64,000 bases of DNA from Iningainema tapete BLCC-T55 (GCF_014698965.1 NZ_JACXAE010000027.1:1-64000), one strand, 5' to 3'; counted from the stretch's first letter, positions 18,336-28,167 are shown. Notes: generated by a model not told the origin, from the sequence alone. Made by a program: numbers and translations.

Positions 18336-19055
18336 ATGACTACAAATTCAGTTCCCAGACAAATTTTTGCAATGGGGGGTGGAGGATTCTCCATGGAACC
18401 CGAAAACCCTCTGCTAGATCGATACATCCTTGGACTGTCCAAGAAGGAAACACCTCGCGTTTGCTTTGTCCCTACAGCAAGTGGAGATTCTGACAGATAT
18501 GTAGTTCGATTTTATTCAGCATTCATACAGCTACCCTGCAAACCCTGTCACTTGTCACTGTTTAATCCACCCAGGGCGAACCTGAGGTCTTTCGTTCTTG
18601 AGCAGGACATTATCTATGTAGGAGGGGGAAATACTAAAAACCTAATTGCTCTTTGGAAGGAGTGGGGACTTGAGCAAATCTTAAGAGAAGCTTGGGAAAG
18701 TGGGGTTATTCTTTGTGGTTTGAGTGCAGGCTCTGTTTGTTGGTTTGAACAAGCAGTGACAGACTCTATTCCTGGTTCAATGAGTGTATTAAAGTGTCTT
18801 GGGTTTCTCAAAGGCAGTAACTGTCCACATTACGATGGAGAGCCAGAACGAAGACCTTCTTACCATCGACTGTTATTGAAAGGACTTATCAGCGAAGGAT
18901 ATGCAGCTGATGATGGGGTGGGTTTGCATTTCGTTGGAGACACACTAGAGACAATCGTAAGTTCTCGTCCTGATGCAAAAGCCTATCGGCTGGAAAGATT
19001 AGATGAGAAAATCAAAGAAACGACCTTAAAACCAACGTACTTGAGAAATAGCTAA
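18336..19055 (+). CDS. Peptidase E (S51)-like / type 1 glutamine amidotransferase-like protein
   Basis: This 239-residue protein has the PepE fold: FAMGGGGFSM at the N-terminus, VGGGNTKNLI near 92, and a nucleophile elbow GLSAGSVCWF near 128 with Ser in the place used by S51 dipeptidases. PHYDGEPER near 165 should supply the histidine. E. coli PepE cleaves Asp-X dipeptides, whereas close relatives include cyanophycinase. This protein is shorter than cyanophycinase and fits the PepE side better. It is cytosolic. No cyanophycin synthetase is nearby. Confidence 0.82.
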   Translation: MTTNSVPRQIFAMGGGGFSMEPENPLLDRYILGLSKKETPRVCFVPTASGDSDRYVVRFYSAFIQLPCKPCHLSLFNPPRANLRSFVLEQDIIYVGGGNTKNLIALWKEWGLEQILREAWESGVILCGLSAGSVCWFEQAVTDSIPGSMSVLKCLGFLKGSNCPHYDGEPERRPSYHRLLLKGLISEGYAADDGVGLHFVGDTLETIVSSRPDAKAYRLERLDEKIKETTLKPTYLRNS

Positions 19056-19151
19056 TAATACCATTTCACTAAATGTTTGCTACACATGAGCCTCGCGTGC
19101 CCACGCCAGTCGCCTAGTAGGTCGGGCTAACCCTCCTGCAGCGCTGGCTCC

Positions 19152-19182
19152 CCTTTATAAGGGGGGTTGGGGGGATCTAATT
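19152..19182. repeat. CCCCTTTATAAGGGG palindromic element
   Basis: CTCCCCTTTATAAGGGGGGTTGGGGGGATC is a shorter member of the C/G palindrome family at 8708 and 30001. It lies in the convergent gap between the peptidase E-like gene and the KimA-like gene. Confidence 0.6.
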
Positions 19183-19285
19183 TGTTGCGTTGTTAAAGAG
19201 AATTGGTATAACTTTCGGCGGGTAAATCCCGAATAATTACCTCAAATCAACTGTTTAGTCCATTTTAATGGACTTGAGCTATTAG

Positions 19286-19305
19286 CCCTGCACTTAAGTG
19301 CAGGG
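19286..19305. terminator. 20-bp perfect palindrome near convergent gene ends
   Basis: CCCTGCACTTAAGTGCAGGG is a perfect palindrome 22 bp from the stop of the KimA-like gene. It has no strong T run, so it may act as a weak terminator or be another dispersed palindrome. Confidence 0.45.
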
Positions 19306-19326
19306 CGGTTGATAAAGCGAATGAAA

Positions 19327-21162
19327 CTACAAGTAATACCTGACAGTAGTGACAACGCGACTTTTTTGAGCGCGTAAAGCATTCTTTAAAAACAAAGTTG
19401 TTTGGTTGTGCAGAAGACTGTGCCACCAATTGCGCGTCACAAAAGCAGGAATAATGACTGTAGTAAAGACACCAGGATGTCGAGCTTCAAATTGCCCGAC
19501 AAAATTGACAATCGGTGTAATCACAGAACGATAGGGCGACTCGATAATTTCTAAAGGAATATCCGCTTCTAATTGTCGCCATTTTGCTTGGAGTTCTTCT
19601 CGATCTGTAGAACCAATATCCACATGAACTGCAACAATTTCATCAGCAATTGTGCGTGCATAGTCCAAAGCTTCTACCGTTCCCCGATTAAGCTGTCCGA
19701 CTATAACTACTGCGGGGTGAGTAGCTTGTCCTGGTTTTAGTATGGGAGTATAATTTTGCGGTGATACTTCACCAATACTCAAACGTTCTGCTACGTATTC
19801 ATAGTGGCGATGAATAGCTAAAAATAAGCTCACAATTATTGGAATTGTTACCACTACTAACCAAGCTCCTAAGGCAAACTTAGTTGAGATAATTACTATC
19901 AAAACTACTGCTGTAGCAATGGCTCCTAAACTATTAATCGCCGCACTAAGACGCCAACCAGATGTCTTATCTTTAAACCAGTGACGTACCATTCCTGCTT
20001 GTGACAAAGTAAACGAAGTAAATACACCCACTGCATAGAGGGGAATTACGGCGTTAACTTCTCCTCTAAAGATAATTACCAAGATGGCAGCGCAAACGCT
20101 AAGGAGGATAATTCCATTGGAATATACTAAGCGATCGCCTAACAATGCTAGTTGTCTGGGCAAATATCCGTCACTTGCTACAATGGAAGAAAGTCTAGGA
20201 AAATCTGCGTAACTAGTATTGGCTGCTAAAAGTAAAATAAACAGGGTGGCAATTTGGATCAAGTAGTACAGTGGACTGTCACCAACAATCCTATGTCCTA
20301 GTAAAGAAACCGCCGTTTGTCCATGTTCTGGAACAATGTGATAAATTCCAGATAAGTAGGTAATTCCGAGAAACATAATTCCCAGAATTGTGCTCATGTA
20401 AAGCAGTGTAATACGGGCATTTTTCCATTCTGGTGCTTTAAAAGCTAACACACCATTCGATATAGCTTCCACCCCTGTAAGTGCTGTACAGCCAGCAGAA
20501 AAAGCTCGCAAAATAAAAAACGAATTGAGTTGTTCAGAAACAGGAAGGTTGGGGTATTCTGGTGCGACATACCCAGTAGCTTGTTTATATAACCCAAGCA
20601 CAATCAAGACAAAAATACTGGCAACAAAGGCATAAGTAGGAATCATAAATATGTTACCTGATTCCTTTACGCCCCTAAGATTTGCCAGCATCAACAAGAA
20701 AATAAAAATCAACCCAAGGCTGACTGTATATGGTTGTAGTTGTGGAATGGCTGAGGTAAGAGCAGCTGTACCCGCAGAAATACTGACGGTGACAGTAAGG
20801 ATGTAGTCAATTAATAGAGAACCGCCTGCAATCAAACCTGGATAAACCCCCAAGTTTTCCCGTGCAACAGTGTAAGCTCCTCCACCGTTGGGATAGGCGC
20901 GGATGGTTTGTCGGTAAGACAAAGTTACCACCGTAAGCAGAAGGATAATTGCTCCGGCAATTGGCAAAGACAAACTTAGTGCGCTACTTCCCGCCGCTAC
21001 TAAAACCAATAGAATTTCTTCTGTAGCATAAGCGACGGAGGATAGAGCATCCGAAGAAAGAACTGCCAAAGCTGCTGCGTTACTCAATCGTTCTTCAGAA
21101 TGAGCGCTCGTGGGTAACGTTTTACCCAGTAAAATTTGCTTTATCTGTGGGTAGAAGGACAT
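19327..21162 (-). CDS. KimA-like APC-family potassium/amino acid transporter
   Basis: This 611-residue membrane protein starts at the ATG at 21162 (MSFYPQIKQILLGKTL). It has about 12 membrane segments and a C-terminal cytosolic UspA-like domain (about 470-611). The sequence follows Bacillus subtilis KimA closely: LSSDALSSVAYATEEIL, SYRQTIRAYPNGGGAY, LIDYILTVTVSISAGT, AFSAGCTALTGVEAISNGV, IPLYAVGVFTSFTLSQ. KimA is a high-affinity K+/H+ symporter of the APC superfamily that binds c-di-AMP in its cytosolic domain. Many cyanobacterial relatives are labelled only as amino acid permeases. The K+ substrate and c-di-AMP control are inferred from the family. It is monocistronic. Confidence 0.82.
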   Translation of the reverse strand: MSFYPQIKQILLGKTLPTSAHSEERLSNAAALAVLSSDALSSVAYATEEILLVLVAAGSSALSLSLPIAGAIILLLTVVTLSYRQTIRAYPNGGGAYTVARENLGVYPGLIAGGSLLIDYILTVTVSISAGTAALTSAIPQLQPYTVSLGLIFIFLLMLANLRGVKESGNIFMIPTYAFVASIFVLIVLGLYKQATGYVAPEYPNLPVSEQLNSFFILRAFSAGCTALTGVEAISNGVLAFKAPEWKNARITLLYMSTILGIMFLGITYLSGIYHIVPEHGQTAVSLLGHRIVGDSPLYYLIQIATLFILLLAANTSYADFPRLSSIVASDGYLPRQLALLGDRLVYSNGIILLSVCAAILVIIFRGEVNAVIPLYAVGVFTSFTLSQAGMVRHWFKDKTSGWRLSAAINSLGAIATAVVLIVIISTKFALGAWLVVVTIPIIVSLFLAIHRHYEYVAERLSIGEVSPQNYTPILKPGQATHPAVVIVGQLNRGTVEALDYARTIADEIVAVHVDIGSTDREELQAKWRQLEADIPLEIIESPYRSVITPIVNFVGQFEARHPGVFTTVIIPAFVTRNWWHSLLHNQTTLFLKNALRAQKSRVVTTVRYYL

Positions 21163-21269
21163 ACAAAGTCCACATGACAATTGTTGTTTATCTAGCGCGG
21201 CAAGAATTACTAGCCACTTAGCCAGAATATTGCAATTTTTGCAGATTCCTAACCCCTTTGAGGTAAAAA

Positions 21270-22565
21270 TTAAAGCAAACCCAATTGGGTATCTAAAGTG
21301 CCTGATAATACTTGACTTTCTTGCTTAGTACTGGCTTCTACTTCCTCATCTGAACCTAGCAATTTGTATGCTGCTTCCAGCATTGATGTTGCTATATCTT
21401 TGAGATCTTCACGATTGTTTAAGTAGGTTTTTAAGGCTTCCATTGGATCAATACTATTACTCGCACTCAATTCGGGAACGCGGGGACGAGCTAACTGGCT
21501 GACTAATTCTGGTTGAATCGTATACGTGTGTGCTGAACTTAAAGCACTATGCAGCTCGCTGTTATCAATTAAATCCAATTGCTCAGAACGGAGTTTGTAT
21601 ATGAGCCGGATTACAGCATCTTGAATATCATGTTTGCCAATGGCTTTCATGATTGCCGCCAGGGGATCTTCTATCTTAGATACATCTAACTCAATTGTGC
21701 GGAAAGTCCGAGCAGGCAAAGGACAAAATTCCCAGTTGGCACTACCTATTTCCAACTCTACCATTATATAGCCTTTGTCTTCTTTTTCTTCACTAAAATC
21801 TACTCGCTCAATACTTCCTGGATAAATTACTGGCGGATTGTTAGATTTATTCAGGTTTTGGTGGCGATGAACGTGTCCCAAGGCTACATAATCAAAGCAG
21901 GGGCGTGTCAGTAGTGAGAGGGGAATTGTAAAACCTTTACCTACTGCTAAGAAGCGCTCGGCTCCCAAGTTAGCATTATCTGCCATTACGTGACCTAAAA
22001 GAACCGTTGGCACATCAGGATCAAGGCGACGAATTTCACCTTCGATGACAACTTGCAGGCGATCGACTAATAGTTGATTAATTTCTGCCAGAGATAAATT
22101 GTCTGTCTCAGCGCGAGTCATTAGCGTAGAACGAGTAAGCCAAGGAAGAGTAATTACCTGCACTCCTCCACTACGAGTTTGGATGCGATGGGTGGTTAAT
22201 TTATCCCCGACGACAAACCCAGGTACTCCCAAAGTGCGGTAAATACACAGACTCGCTCCTCCTTGTCCTTGGGAATGTTGGTCGTGATTACCTACTAGTA
22301 GTACTGTAGGAATGTTGGCATCTACCAAACGCCGAAATTGACTGGCAAAGGCTTCTTGTACATAGGGTGCTGGTGTTGCATCGGGGAATGCATCCCCACT
22401 AAATAGCACCATATCTACTGGTTCTGTCAGCGCTCTGTCTATACATATAGATAAAGTGTTGACAAAATCCTCCAATCGTGTATTTAATCCTGTGGTGGGG
22501 TTGATTTTGCCGTGGGAGAAGCCGCTTCCCATGTGGATGTCAGACAGGTGGAGGATTTTAATCAT
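21270..22565 (-). CDS. sbcD: SbcD-like DNA repair exonuclease (metallophosphoesterase)
   Basis: This 431-residue calcineurin-like phosphoesterase has the Mre11/SbcD motifs: LSDIHMGS near 7-14, FSGDAFPD near 54, VGNHDQHS near 90, GHVMADN and GHVHRHQN. The C-terminal capping part extends past 270. It should be the Mn-dependent nuclease partner of SbcC in processing DNA ends and hairpins. Such activity would matter in a genome this rich in palindromes. No sbcC is adjacent, so the pair is split here. It starts at the ATG at 22565 and is followed upstream by a repeat block. Confidence 0.88.
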   Translation of the reverse strand: MIKILHLSDIHMGSGFSHGKINPTTGLNTRLEDFVNTLSICIDRALTEPVDMVLFSGDAFPDATPAPYVQEAFASQFRRLVDANIPTVLLVGNHDQHSQGQGGASLCIYRTLGVPGFVVGDKLTTHRIQTRSGGVQVITLPWLTRSTLMTRAETDNLSLAEINQLLVDRLQVVIEGEIRRLDPDVPTVLLGHVMADNANLGAERFLAVGKGFTIPLSLLTRPCFDYVALGHVHRHQNLNKSNNPPVIYPGSIERVDFSEEKEDKGYIMVELEIGSANWEFCPLPARTFRTIELDVSKIEDPLAAIMKAIGKHDIQDAVIRLIYKLRSEQLDLIDNSELHSALSSAHTYTIQPELVSQLARPRVPELSASNSIDPMEALKTYLNNREDLKDIATSMLEAAYKLLGSDEEVEASTKQESQVLSGTLDTQLGLL

Positions 22566-22643
22566 TTTTGTTAATTGCTAATTGTTAATTGCTAATGGTT
22601 AATTGTTCAATAACTATTAACCATTAACCATTAGCTACTAGCA
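22566..22643. repeat. TTGTTAATTGCTAA / AACCATTAACC repeat block
   Basis: Short direct copies of TTGTTAATTGCTAA and inverted copies of AACCATTAACCATTAGC fill the gap between sbcD and cysH. It is the same family as the blocks at 16797 and 39811. Confidence 0.65.
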
Positions 22644-22646
22644 ATT

Positions 22647-23375
22647 TTATATGTGAATTCCACACTCTGTCTTACCAGTTCCCCGCCAACGTCCAGCACG
22701 TTCGTCTTCGCCTTCGCCTACTGGGGTGGTGATGGGTTCATCGCCAATGCTGGGATATCCTTGATCGTGTAGGGGATTGTAGATCACGCCGTGTTCAGCT
22801 ACGTAATCCCAGCTTAGTTGACGTGTCCAGTTAGCAAGTGGGTTAATTTTTAGCCTTCCCTTGCTATCTAGTTCAAATATTGGCATGTTAGCACGGGTTA
22901 CTGCTTGGTCGCGACGGCGTCCCGTTAGCCATGCAATGCTGTGGAGTTCATCTAGACTCCGTTGCAACGGTTCGATCTTGGTGAGATGGTGGAATTGGGT
23001 AATATCTTTGTCCCAAAGAGCTTCACCGTATTTAGCTGCAAAGGCTTCGCGGGTATCTACATCGGGAATTTTGTAAACTTTTAGATTTAGGTTGTAAATT
23101 TCTTTGGCTTTGGCAACTAGTTCTAATGTTTGGGGAAAGTGGTGTAGTGTTTCTAGAAATACCACTGGAACTGGGTGCTTGAGATCACGGTAGAGTATAT
23201 CGGTGATAATTAAGTCATCAACGTTAAAGGCGCTTGTTTGCACCAGTCTAGTTGGGATATTCTCTACAGACCAAGCTAGTATTTCTCTTGGATGGGCTGT
23301 TTCAAATTTCTGATTTAATAGCTCCAGGTCAAAATTGATACTTTTATCGGTAATTACTGGGGCAGCGATCGTCAT
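22647..23375 (-). CDS. cysH: Phosphoadenylyl-sulfate (PAPS) reductase
   Basis: This 242-residue protein (ATG at 23375; an upstream TTG gives a less likely longer form) reduces PAPS to sulfite with thioredoxin in assimilatory sulfate reduction, in the cytosol. It shows the PP-loop region SAFNVDDLIITD, LHHFPQTLEL, TGRRRDQ and the C-terminal catalytic GKTECGIHI. The paired Cys-Cys motifs of iron-sulfur APS reductases are absent, which points to PAPS rather than APS as substrate. It is monocistronic, with a repeat-filled 3' region. Confidence 0.94.
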   Translation of the reverse strand: MTIAAPVITDKSINFDLELLNQKFETAHPREILAWSVENIPTRLVQTSAFNVDDLIITDILYRDLKHPVPVVFLETLHHFPQTLELVAKAKEIYNLNLKVYKIPDVDTREAFAAKYGEALWDKDITQFHHLTKIEPLQRSLDELHSIAWLTGRRRDQAVTRANMPIFELDSKGRLKINPLANWTRQLSWDYVAEHGVIYNPLHDQGYPSIGDEPITTPVGEGEDERAGRWRGTGKTECGIHI

Positions 23376-23775
23376 AATTTCCAGTCCAATGGTCAATAAA
23401 TTTTATTTAATTATTATTTTACACTATAAAGACTCATAACTCGGTCGGAATTCTGTATTCTCTCTTCTTGTTCCCAGGCTCAGCCTGGGAATGCACTCCA
23501 AGAGGCTCTGCCTCGTTTTAGTAGTCAAGCCGGAGCCTCTAAGTACGTATTCCCCGCCATTCGGCTCTTAACGAGAAAACGGGAACCATACAAGTTAATG
23601 TAACAGATTATTTACATAACTAGATTGTTAAGTTCATGTCACCCTTGCATATTAGTAAATACTGCCGTCATTATTGCGATATATTAAGTAAATTTAATTT
23701 TTACCAATATTTTAATCAGCAAGAATACTAATATTGATATTGTTATAGAACGATTAAAACCAAAGGATTATAGAA
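23376..23775. other. 400-bp intergenic region with a dispersed inverted repeat
   Basis: The first part holds the cysH leader. About 23470-23585 is a dispersed Nostocales-type repeat: TTCCCAGGCTCAGCCTGGGAA followed by GAGGCTCTGCCTC and a decayed ...GCCGGAGCCTC... arm. The last 180 bp are AT-rich and hold the promoter of the small gene at 23776. Confidence 0.55.
23470..23585. repeat. TTCCCAGGCTCAGCCTGGGAA repeat
   Basis: It has an opening hairpin TTCCCAGGCT-CAGCCTGGGAA (about 23471-23492), a second hairpin GAGGCTCTGCCTC (about 23502-23514) and an imperfect closing part with AACGAGAAAACGGGAACC. This looks like a non-coding dispersed repeat or a decayed MITE. Confidence 0.6.
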
Positions 23776-23880
23776 ATGAACGATTCCAAAACCCCTAATG
23801 CTCTGCAACAATCCATTACTTTGGGTACTCTGCTCATGGTCACCAGCGCGGGGATCATCACCATCATGAGCATGTTCTAA
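23776..23880 (+). CDS. 34-residue single-pass membrane peptide
   Basis: This ORF is too short for usual gene finders. It has an ATG at 23776 with AAGGA eight bases upstream, a polar head MNDSKTPNALQQS (13 residues), then one hydrophobic helix from about residue 14 (ITLGTLLMVTSAGIITIM) to the C-terminus. A strong stem-loop with a T run begins 37 bp after the stop. It is therefore a free-standing single-gene transcript. I do not recognise the family: it is not PsbX, PsaM, PsaX, Ycf12 or PatS/HetN (no RGSGR). It may be a small thylakoid or plasma-membrane subunit. Confidence 0.65.
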   Translation: MNDSKTPNALQQSITLGTLLMVTSAGIITIMSMF

Positions 23881-24241
23881 GATTAGAATCCGCAACTTTT
23901 AGTAAAATAACTTTACAAAAACCTCGTTGAGTACTCAGCGGGGTTTTTACAGTTTGTCGAACGGCTCGGTAGTAACACAAATTTATCAATGCTTCAAACT
24001 GGCAATTTCAGTTTTTCGTGACTTATTGCTACAATTCTCAATTATTGGGGCAGGCTTTTTACTTTTAGACGCTGAAATTTAAAAAAATCATCGCAACAAT
24101 TACAAAAGGTGCAAAATTTATGTAGGTTGTTGCAGAAGTATGTGAATTTTGTAAAGATGGCTTTCGGTTACTAGATTACACGTATAATACAAGTATTAAA
24201 ACAAAAGTCTGTTTTGATAAACTCTTAGAAATCGCAAGCTG
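23881..24241. other. 360-bp AT-rich gap
   Basis: It contains the terminator at 23917 and then AT-rich sequence upstream of the helicase pseudogene. There is no ORF or repeat of note. Confidence 0.4.
23917..23948 (+). terminator. Rho-independent terminator of the 34-residue peptide gene
   Basis: AAAACCTCGTTGAGT pairs with ACTCAGCGGGGTTTT through 15 pairs, two of them G-U on the plus strand, and is followed by a T run. It lies 37 bp after the small gene. Confidence 0.85.
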
Positions 24242-27200
24242 ATGAGTAAGCCCATAGCTCAGGTAATTCAAGATAAAATTAAATATTGGAAAGCTAAACT
24301 TGCTGATGACAGCAACAACAATCCGCTACTCAACTTCCAAAAAAGCGAAAAGCTTAGAGTTGATATTGAAACACCATCCTCAATCCTATATAAAGAACTG
24401 GCGGGGGATGAGCCTCGCCCATTTCCAGTCAAGGAGTTGAGAACCAAGCATACTGATGCTGAACTCACCACGCTTCTTGACAAGCTTCGTGAAAAAGCTA
24501 AATCAACACAGGAGGAGAAGGGGTTCAATAGTCTTTTCTTAGTAGTGGGTACTTTAACGTGGTTCAATGCAGATAAGCCTAAGGAAAAGTTTGTCTATCC
24601 TCTTTTACTGATTCCAGTTCAATTACAAAAAAAGGGTAAAAAGCCGCCCGAATATACACTGCACCCTGTTGATGAGGAGATTTCCGTTAACTTTATTTTG
24701 GTAAACAAGTTACGCGATGAATTCAATATCACCTTGCCTGAAAGTGAGAAAGTTGATAAATTAGGCTATGCGCAATTTTTAGATGAAGTTCGCAGTGCGA
24801 TCGCTCAAAAGCCCAATTGGCAAGTTGAAAACACTGCCCATATCACTTTGTTCCATGAGACAAAGGCAGCAATGATCCAAGATTTGCAACAAAATCAAGA
24901 GAGGATTGCTGCTCACACAGTTCTGCGAGGGCTTGCTCTCAAAAAAATCCCCGATAATTTCAATTCTCCTAATCTTATTAAAGAAAAAGAACTAGATCAA
25001 ATTCCGCCATCATCCTTATATCAAATATGTGATGCTGACTCTAGTCAACAAGTGGTTATCGAAGCAGCAAAGGCGGGACTTAGCTGTGTAGTCCAAGGAC
25101 CTCCAGGGACAGGGAAAAGCCAGACTATTGCTAACATCATGGCAGAGTTAATCGGCAAACATAAAAAAGTGCTTGTGGTAGCTGAGAAGCAAACCGCTCT
25201 GGAAGTTGTTTCTAGAAAGTTTAAGGACTGTAGTCTTGATAATGTCTGCCTCAACCTTCATCATCAAGGCACAACTAATACTAAGGAATTGCTTGAAGAA
25301 CTTAACCAAACTATGTCTCGGCTGGAGCAAAGTCAGGAGTCACAGCAGCAAAACAGGGAAGTATTCTTTCAACAACTTTTTGACTACAGGCAAACTCTTA
25401 ATCAACATGTAGCAAGTCTACACGAGAATCAGCCACCATTAAATAAATCGGCTTACGACCTTTACGGCGAACTGCTCAAACTCGAAAGAGAAAAAGTTCC
25501 TTCTCTGGAATTTTATCTTCCTCATATTCAAGATTGGTCAGAATCACGGTTATTAAAAGCAATATCCAAAATATCAGTTCTGCTTTGAATGCTAAATACA
25601 CCTCTGAGTTTTTCACCTGGAACTTACTAGATTTAAGGAAACTTAGTGATCGCCACCGCAGGTACAGAGGAATTTTTCGCTGGTTACGACCTGGCTACAG
25701 GAATAACCGCAAACGTCTCCTCGCAGTCCGGCAAGTAAAACATCAAGTTTCCGATCAAGAATTAATTGAAGATATCGAAAATGTTATTGAACAAAAGAAT
25801 CTTTTGAATAAACTGGAAGAACCAACGCATTCTGCCCGCCGTGCTTTTGGTTTGTTGTTTGATACACAAATGCCAAACTTAAATGGCATTGAACAGGCGC
25901 TGAATTGGTTAGAAGGGCTACAACAGTATCGACATCGACTTCCTTTCAAGGGAATAGCAGCAGTCATATCCTCAGATCAAAGTTTCCTTGAACTAAGAAC
26001 GCTACAGTTCGAGTTGGAAACTTCCCAAAAACAAATTAAACAGGGGTTCCAATTCCTACGGCAACACTTTCCGCAACATCCCAAGACAGGACTAGGTGTG
26101 TTGGAAAAAACATTCTTAAACCAAGTCAAAGAATTCCTTAACAATGCCCAAAAAGAACTTGGTTTGTTCCAGCAATCGTTAGACTGCCAAAAACAGGTGC
26201 GGCAACTCGAAGCTATTGGAGCCAAAGAATTCTTGTCAAAATTGCGGGAGTCTAACATCCTACCGGAATTCTGGTTCTTGGTATTACAGAAGGGCGTTTA
26301 CCAAAACTGGTTGGAACACATACTTTCAGATAATTCTGAACTGCGGAACTTCCGCGAAAATTCCCATGAGCAGAAAATAGAAGAATTTTCCCAGTTTGAT
26401 CCTCAACAGTACCAAGAGGCAATTAAACGTCTCCAGCAACTCTATAATGAACGGTGGCAAGAGTGGTCTACACAACCACAGGCAAAGCAGCAAATACAAT
26501 TACTCAAGCAAGAGATAAAAAAGAAAAGGGGACATCAAAAAATCCGCGAGTTCATCAAAAATGCTCCTGAACTCGTTACTACCCTCAAGCCTTGTTGGTT
26601 AATGAGTCCCTTGGCAGTCAGCCAGTATATAGATCTAAACGCAGTGGAGTTTGATGTCATCATCTTTGATGAAGCGTCGCAAGTCCGTACTGAGGACGCA
26701 GTACCTTCAATTATGAGAGCAAAGCAGGTCATTGTCGTTGGTGATGATCGGCAACTACCACCAAGCTCTTTCTTTAAAAGCACTGCTTCTGATGATGAGG
26801 AAGATGAGGAGAAACAAGAGTATGACAGTTTGCTCAATGAGTGTTCGACTTTATCAATAGTGGAAAACTTTACCCTAAGGTGGCACTATCGTAGCAAAGA
26901 CGAAAGCCTCATAGCCTTCTCAAACCAAAAATTCTACAATTCAGAACTCCTGACTTTCCCCAACCCAGTCCGAGATGCGAGTAGAGGCGTGCATTTCCAT
27001 TATGTTGAAGGTGGAATATATGCTCGTGGTGAACAGCGAAACAATATTCCTGAAGCAAAGGAAGTAGCCAAACTAACAATACAGCATTTTCAGCAAAACT
27101 GCAACCAGTCGCTAGGAATTGTTACTTTAAATGAAGAACAGACACAAGCCATCCGTGAACAACTCAATCAACTTATTATTAAGCATCCAGAAATAGAAGA

Positions 27201-27517
27201 ATTTTGTCAGGAGAACTCAAATAAGTTTTTCATCAAACCACTGGAACGGGTTCAAGGTGATGAGCGAGATGTAATTTTTCTTAGTTTCGGCTATGGGTTT
27301 GATGAAAATAACCCGAATAAGCTGCTGCACAATTTTGGTCCTCTGACTAAAAGAGAAGGAAGACGGCGGTTAAACGTGGCAATCACTCGTGCTAGATGCA
27401 AGTTTGTGTTAGTAGTGGCGCATTCACAGAATTTGGTCTAGTGAGTGGTTTCGCGACAGAACCGATCAGATCAACCGACTCGTTCACCAGATAGAGCAGA
27501 TCCGTAATCAGGAATAG
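24242..27517 (+). pseudogene. DUF4011-type superfamily 1 helicase, frameshifted and internally deleted
   Basis: Two overlapping frames read as one protein. Frame 1 (24242-25588) has a DUF4011-like N-terminal part and Walker A QGPPGTGKSQT. Frame 2 (in use from about 25576 to 27441) has Walker B FDEASQ, GDDRQLPPSSFF, NFTLRWHYRSKDE, ERVQGDERDVIFLS and RRRLNVAITRAR. A -1 shift near 25576 restores the reading (ISKIS then SALNAKY). At 27419 a third frame starts abruptly with RIHRIWSSEWFRD and runs to a stop at 27515-27517. That is the usual C-terminal end of the MTES_1575/Vsr-like endonuclease domain in this family. The linker and most of the nuclease domain are therefore missing. This looks like a broken defence-type helicase-nuclease. 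Confidence 0.85.
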
Positions 27518-27560
27518 ACAGCAGCGCTGGTGTAGCTTTTGAGGATGACGCTGGCAGAAT

Positions 27561-27881
27561 ATGAGAACTTTGCTTATGGAACCAGAACTACTTGAAGAGA
27601 CTTTAACAAATATTCAAAAGCTGCAATCAATCATGATAGATGTTGCGACTGGAGAAAGTCGAATTCAGGATAAGGAGGACGACTACACGAAACTTTATCA
27701 AGAAGTCGCATCACAGATAGCAGACCTTCAAGACGAGGGACACAAGATAGAAAATCCAAACAACTTTCAGTCACTTTGGGTTTGGCATAGCCACTGGAAA
27801 CCTAATTTAAACGGATATGCTTCACGGGGAGCATTTATTCATAAACTGTACACAAGCGTTTTCAATGAAATCACCAATTAA
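27561..27881 (+). CDS. Hypothetical protein after helicase pseudogene
   Basis: I do not recognise this protein of 106 residues (101 from the inner ATG at 27576). It is soluble and mostly helical, with a charged middle part (SRIQDKEDDYTKLYQEVASQ) and a Trp-rich end (SLWVWHSHWKPNLNGYASRG). It sits 43 bp after the helicase relic, between the relic and the AAA/NACHT genes, so it may be part of the same conflict island. A small frame at 27865 overlaps its end. Confidence 0.55.
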   Translation: MRTLLMEPELLEETLTNIQKLQSIMIDVATGESRIQDKEDDYTKLYQEVASQIADLQDEGHKIENPNNFQSLWVWHSHWKPNLNGYASRGAFIHKLYTSVFNEITN

Positions 27882-27984
27882 TAAAGCTTTGAATTACCAC
27901 CGTCGCAAGACAACCTCATCTGCAGAGTTGGTTGAAGATGACCCCGTAATCAGTCGCCTTAGTCAGTATCTGGATGATTTCTAA
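27865..27984 (+). CDS. Possible 39-residue ORF overlapping the previous gene
   Basis: The ATG at 27865 lies 17 bp before the stop of the previous gene. The frame reads MKSPINKALNYHRRK, then an acidic end DDPVISRLSQYLDDF. The basic head and acidic tail resemble a gene's real C-terminus more than noise. It may be a small antitoxin-like product or the tail of a lost gene. A hairpin at 28022 follows. Confidence 0.28.
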   Translation: MKSPINKALNYHRRKTTSSAELVEDDPVISRLSQYLDDF

Positions 27985-28021
27985 GGAAAAACCCAGAGTG
28001 TAATTTTTTGCTGCTGTATTG

Positions 28022-28051
28022 CCTCCTTAATGGGAATTTATATTAAGGAGG
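28022..28051 (+). terminator. CCTCCTTAAT/ATTAAGGAGG hairpin
   Basis: A 10-bp perfect stem with a 10-nt loop is followed by TTTAATATTTATT. It lies 38 bp after the small ORF at 27865, consistent with termination of the upstream unit. Confidence 0.6.
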
Positions 28052-28071
28052 TTTAATATTTATTAAGTTAT

Positions 28072-28167
28072 TTGAAAAAAGTAGGGTGCGTTAACCAGGA
28101 GTACGGCACCGCATTAAGTTTGTTGAAAAAAGTAGGGTGCGTTAACCAGGAGTACGGCATCGCTAAG
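28072..28167. repeat. Tandem ~50-bp direct repeat (two copies)
   Basis: TTGAAAAAAGTAGGGTGCG continues with TTAACCAGGAGTACGGCA and occurs at 28072 and 28122, with one difference (ACCGC against ATCGC) at the end. It is a dispersed cyanobacterial sequence, duplicated locally. Confidence 0.7.

Noticed and set aside
23470-23585. Insertion sequence remnant
   Set aside because: No transposase fragment or target duplication was seen; the hairpins fit a dispersed non-coding repeat.
25534-25588. Programmed -1 ribosomal frameshift in the helicase
   Set aside because: No X-XXY-YYZ slippery heptamer or clear downstream structure, and the gene carries a second lesion at 27419, so decay is simpler.
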